A DNA stretch of 64,000 bases. It comes from Chroococcidiopsis sp. CCMEE 29. GTDB taxonomy: Bacteria; Cyanobacteriota; Cyanobacteriia; Cyanobacteriales; Chroococcidiopsidaceae. Under the pieces are notes generated by a model, which was given only the letters and a program-made list of their open reading frames with translations, was not told where the DNA came from and made no database searches. Where the stretch lies: positions 3,398,501-3,462,500 of the forward strand of contig NZ_CP083761.1 of NCBI RefSeq assembly GCF_023558375.1. The letters are read 5' to 3'. How positions within the stretch are numbered: position 1 is the first letter of the stretch; each line of letters opens with the position of its first letter. The position numbers and the translations under genes were made by a program. Positions 60,717 to 64,000 of this stretch are shown here, piece after piece.

Positions 60717-62933
60717 ATGACGGCATCGACTCAAAAGGCAAAGTTAGCAAGTCCAGATTTTTGCCAAGGAATTCAATATTTTGGCGATATATTGCCAACA
60801 TTTGAGACTTATGGCAAAGAGCCAGCGATCGCACCTGGCAGTACATCTATTAACGCTCCTAACGATCCATCTGCTGTATTTCAAACTCTAATTGCCGCCG
60901 ATGCCCTGCGCTACCTCACGCTGCAAGTTACGGCTAGTAAAGCCTCTGGACACCCAGGCGGATTTGCCAGCCAAGCTGAAGCCTATGCTGCTTTGGTCAT
61001 GCTCGGTTACAAAAACATCCTCACAGAAGTAGGGCATCACGCACCTGGTTTTTATAGTGCCATGTTCCTGGATCGTTCATTAGAGGACATGGGGATTTCG
61101 ACCGTGCAACAGCTGCGCGATCGCTACCGGGAACACAACGGGCTTTTGGGTCATCTTTCCGGCTACATTCCTGGCATTCTCTCCCCAGCGGGTCCTCTGG
61201 GCCAAGGGCAACACTTCGCCATGGCAGCAGCCAAACTCCACCCCGATCGGCTGTTTCCCTTCACAGTTGGCGACGGTGGATTAGGTGAACCCTATATTAT
61301 GAGCAGCATGGCTCACTTTCACACCGCCTATCCGGGAGCAACTAACTTTCTGCCTGTGCTGGTTTGGAATGGATACAGCCAAGAACATCACAGTATGGTT
61401 TCTACCCAGTCGAATGAGCGGATGATGGCTTACTGGCACGGCAACGGGTTTGAGGAGGTTGTCTTAGTTGATGCCAAGGACTTTGACGACCAAGACCAAC
61501 CCGGTGATTATGTTGATAGTACCGTCTTTTCGTTTGAGCAACGGCTAGCCTTTACCAAAGCTGTATTGATCGCAGCGGATGAAGCAGCCCGTTCTGCTCT
61601 TAGTGGGAAGTTAACAGTGCTAATTATCAAACAGCTGAAGGGAGCAGGGGTACATGCACGGGGAGCAAAATCACACAACCTCTATGCCATGCACACCTTG
61701 GATAACCCAGATATTATCAATGCGCTGAAAGGCCGTGCCTTAGCACCAGAGGCTTGGGAATTAGTGCGTACCAACTTTGAACGTGCTGGTGGTGGTCCAG
61801 CTAGCCGTACAGCTGCAACAGAATCAGTGCTACCATTGCCCGATCTGGGTGAATTGCCGTTAGAAGAATTTCCAGTAGGAGACGATCATCCCAAGGTGGC
61901 GACGACGACAATGGGGCGTTTGGTGGCAAAAGTAGGAGAGAGCGATCGCAACTACCTAGTATCTAATGCGGATGGTAACGAAGCCTCTGGAATCGCTAAC
62001 ATCAACCAAGCGCTGAAAATCATCCACCCTGTAGAAGACCCCTTATATAATCAAAACCCAACTGGGCAAGTTTACGAACCGTTGAGTGAAGATGCCTGCG
62101 CTGGGTTAGCCGCTGGATCAGCACTGATGGGTAGTCGGACTCTCTGGTGTTCCTATGAATCTTTTGCCATTAACGGGTTACCGATTTGGCAAACGGTGAC
62201 GCAAGCGATGGCAGAACTGCGCCGTCCGACTCCCTCTACTGTTACCTTGTTTACCGCTGGGGCATTAGAACAAGGGCGTAACGGTTGGACTCACCAGCGT
62301 CCAGAAATTGAGGCTTATTTTGCGGCGATGATGCGGAATGGAAATGTTTTCCCCCTGTTTCCGCCAGATGCTAATAGTATTCAAGTTTGTTACGAGTGGG
62401 CGCTGACGACTAAGAATAAGGGAATTGTAATTACTGCCAGTAAGTCACCGCTACCAATTCGAACTACTTTTGAACAAGGTCGTAAGGCAATTCAAGATGG
62501 GGCGATCGCGCTGCAGGAAATAGAAGGTAGCAAAACGGTTGTGTTTGCAGTGGTGGGTGATATGGTACTGCTGCCAGTATTTGAAGCCGCTGCCTACTTA
62601 GAGGCCCAAGAAGTGGGTGTACGGATTGTTTCAGTTGTTAACCCGCGCCGCTTATATCGCCCTAGTGATGTGGCATGGGAAAGCTGTGCTGAATCCGATG
62701 GTGAGTTCTTAGATGATGCTGGGTTTGAGACGCTGTTTGGTGGCGATGCCTTAATTGGGGTGACAGCGGGTGCGAGTGGGGTGCTGGAACCAGTGATGTT
62801 GCGCAGTACCGCTAAACGGGATACCTTAGCTTGGAAGCGGGGAGAAACCACGGCTAGTCCTGCGCAGTTAATGGCGTTGAATGGATTAACGGCTGAAAAT
62901 CTAGTGAAACGCGCCCTAGAGTTGGTTAGTTAG
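60717..62933 (+). CDS. Phosphoketolase/transketolase-like enzyme
   Basis: 738 aa from ATG 60717; the TTG at 60699 would lie within the ribosome binding site GGAGAGG, so it is not the start. IQYFGDILPTFETYGKEPAI, VTASKASGHPGGFASQAEAY, FTVGDGGLGEPYIMSSMAHF (GDG thiamine-diphosphate motif), NGYSQEHHSMVSTQSNERMM, LFTAGALEQGRNGWTHQRPE and ITASKSPLPIRTTFEQGRKA align with the cyanobacterial phosphoketolases of the slr0453 type. It should split xylulose-5-P or fructose-6-P with phosphate to acetyl-P. Slightly shorter than the 800-residue type. Cytoplasmic, long leader of about 400 bp. Confidence 0.8.
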   Translation: MTASTQKAKLASPDFCQGIQYFGDILPTFETYGKEPAIAPGSTSINAPNDPSAVFQTLIAADALRYLTLQVTASKASGHPGGFASQAEAYAALVMLGYKNILTEVGHHAPGFYSAMFLDRSLEDMGISTVQQLRDRYREHNGLLGHLSGYIPGILSPAGPLGQGQHFAMAAAKLHPDRLFPFTVGDGGLGEPYIMSSMAHFHTAYPGATNFLPVLVWNGYSQEHHSMVSTQSNERMMAYWHGNGFEEVVLVDAKDFDDQDQPGDYVDSTVFSFEQRLAFTKAVLIAADEAARSALSGKLTVLIIKQLKGAGVHARGAKSHNLYAMHTLDNPDIINALKGRALAPEAWELVRTNFERAGGGPASRTAATESVLPLPDLGELPLEEFPVGDDHPKVATTTMGRLVAKVGESDRNYLVSNADGNEASGIANINQALKIIHPVEDPLYNQNPTGQVYEPLSEDACAGLAAGSALMGSRTLWCSYESFAINGLPIWQTVTQAMAELRRPTPSTVTLFTAGALEQGRNGWTHQRPEIEAYFAAMMRNGNVFPLFPPDANSIQVCYEWALTTKNKGIVITASKSPLPIRTTFEQGRKAIQDGAIALQEIEGSKTVVFAVVGDMVLLPVFEAAAYLEAQEVGVRIVSVVNPRRLYRPSDVAWESCAESDGEFLDDAGFETLFGGDALIGVTAGASGVLEPVMLRSTAKRDTLAWKRGETTASPAQLMALNGLTAENLVKRALELVS

Positions 62934-62968
62934 GCTGGATGTGATGCCCCTGCCTAGTTTATAACTAG

Positions 62969-63867
62969 ATGGGGGCTAGCAATCCTCTACTAACTTCGGA
63001 GTATAAACTACACCCATTTGTGACTAATATTCTGACAGCAATAAACACAATTGTTGCTCATCCTATCTCGGATCTAGTTAGTTATTACAAAGGTAGTAAC
63101 AGAATCAATCAGGTTGGTGATGCTTTGGAATGCTTCATCAAAGATGTATTCGCTGATACTGTAACTGAAAGCGATCAACAAAGAAAGTTGGTGAGGTATG
63201 CTGAGGTTTTTTCATATAGTGGCAATGCAAATAATCCCCCTGATTTAATGTTGAGGAATGGCGATGCTATAGAAGTTAAAAAAATAGAATCTTTAGGTGC
63301 TGGAATTGCGTTAAACAGTTCTTATCCAAAATCAAAGCTGTTTTATGACAGCCCTTTAATTACGAATCACTGCCGTCAATGTGAAGATTGGCAAGAAAAA
63401 GATATAATTTATGCGATTGGGGTCGCACAGGATAAAAAATTAAAACTACTTTGGCTTATCTACGGCGACTGCTATGCTGCAGATAGGGAAATTTATGAAA
63501 GAGTTACAGATACAATAGCGAGTGGGATTAATCAAATACCAGGAGTTGAATTCTCTGAAACAAGAGAACTAGGAAGAGTTAATAAAGTAGATCCTTTAAA
63601 CATAACTTACTTGAGAATTAGGGGATGTGGGGCATCCAAAATCCCCTATCAGTTTTCAATTATGTAAACTTGGGTTATGATAAGAGCGCAGATTTTCAGG
63701 TAATTACTATTATGAAAAGTAGTAAATATTTATCCTTTCCTATTCAAGACAGAACCAAAATTGAAGATGGATCAAATAATAATTTACAAATGCTTGACGC
63801 ACAGATTAAATCTCCTAACAACCCTATACAGCTTATTCCGGCTAAAATTGTAATTTATAAACGATAG
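62969..63867 (+). pseudogene. NgoPII-type restriction endonuclease with a frameshift
   Basis: Frame 1 (62969-63667): FVTNILTAINTIVAHPISDL, YKGSNRINQVGDALECFIKD, NPPDLMLRNGDAIEVKKIES (PD...EVK nuclease motif), SLGAGIALNSSYPKSKLFYD, RQCEDWQEKDIIYAIGVAQD. At about 63622 the sequence should continue LRIRG-MWGIQNPLSVF, but this lies in another frame (63625-63867: SSKYLSFPIQDRTKIEDGSN, IQLIPAKIVIYKR), consistent with loss of one A. The PD-(D/E)xK core is intact, but the last 80 residues are out of frame, so the enzyme is probably inactive. NgoPII homologues cut GGCC; specificity here is inferred. Confidence 0.8.
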
Positions 63868-63893
63868 TTCAATAATTGTAGTTAAGAGTCTAA

Positions 63894-64000
63894 ATGGATG
63901 TAGTATCTCTATTCTCTGGTTGTGGTGGCTTAGACTTGGGATTTCACCAAGCTGGCTTTAACATTATTTGGGCGAATGAATATGATAAATCAATCTGGGA
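63894..64000 (+). CDS. C5-cytosine DNA methyltransferase, N terminus (partial at window edge)
   Basis: [46 protein letters not shown] is motif I of m5C methyltransferases (SAM binding). It starts 26 bp after the endonuclease frame and should modify the same site. The window ends after about 35 residues; the catalytic PCQ motif is not visible. Confidence 0.85.
   Translation, partial: MDVVSLFSGCGGLDLGFHQAGFNIIWANEYDKSIW

Overview
The window looks like a cyanobacterial chromosome or large plasmid. Three things point that way. HIP1-type GCGATCGC octamers are scattered through host-like genes (near 450, 3210, 40970 and 52680). There is a slr0453-like phosphoketolase and a PEP-CTERM protein. The transposase families (IS6, ISL3, IS701, IS4, IS1, IS630, ISAs1) are common in IS-rich cyanobacteria. 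The species cannot be fixed from the sequence alone. No tRNA, rRNA or CRISPR array was seen.

Layout. 1-7.5 kb: AT-rich genes on the + strand (a partial unknown protein, an extended SDR epimerase, a peptide-exporter-type ABC protein, a sulfotransferase, a two-domain glycosyltransferase, a TauE permease). They resemble the edge of a natural-product or surface-glycan cluster. 7.6-14.6 kb: a graveyard of broken insertion sequences (IS5-like, IS701, ISL3, ISAs1, IS1, IS630, a group II intron piece, IS6 halves) around one unknown 215-aa gene. 14.6-29.1 kb: a mosaic of small cargo modules, mostly an AraC regulator plus SDR or aldo-keto reductase genes, a Crp-permease-methyltransferase operon and a Kelch protein. 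Nearly every module border is an IS6-type end, or a 100-bp MITE with a closely similar end. 29.2-34.8 kb: single accessory genes (nucleotidyltransferase, GNAT, RibD-like reductase, AraC, a SnoaL-like gene split by an IS4 element, a 9-residue-repeat protein). 34.8-37.3 kb: gene fragments (TolC, molybdopterin oxidoreductase, zinc ribbon). 37.3-44.4 kb: a host-like minus-strand block (phosphodiester glycosidase, PEP-CTERM phosphodiesterase-like protein, GHL10 glycosidase, RecD2 helicase, an RHH-like protein whose promoter is hit by an IS4 element). 46-51.6 kb: a repeat protein, IS1 copies and a two-globin operon in which the protoglobin carries an in-frame amber codon and the last gene is cut by IS1. 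51.7-62.9 kb: ordinary chromosomal genes (esterase, GDSL hydrolase, ATP-grasp, HflX, glycosyltransferase, DUF2993, phosphoketolase). 63-64 kb: an NgoPII-type restriction-modification locus whose endonuclease is frameshifted and whose methyltransferase runs off the window.

The most unusual content: (a) the 14-29 kb mosaic, with a 4.3-kb module between identical 86-bp IS6 ends, two inverted MITEs and an exact 299-bp duplication about 15 kb apart; (b) the globin operon, with a perfect 21-bp palindrome on its promoter; (c) two short repeat proteins (19-residue and 9-residue periods) of unknown function; (d) a group II intron fragment sitting inside an IS6 transposase gene whose other half lies inverted beside it. 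All family assignments come from reading translated motifs by eye. No search was run.
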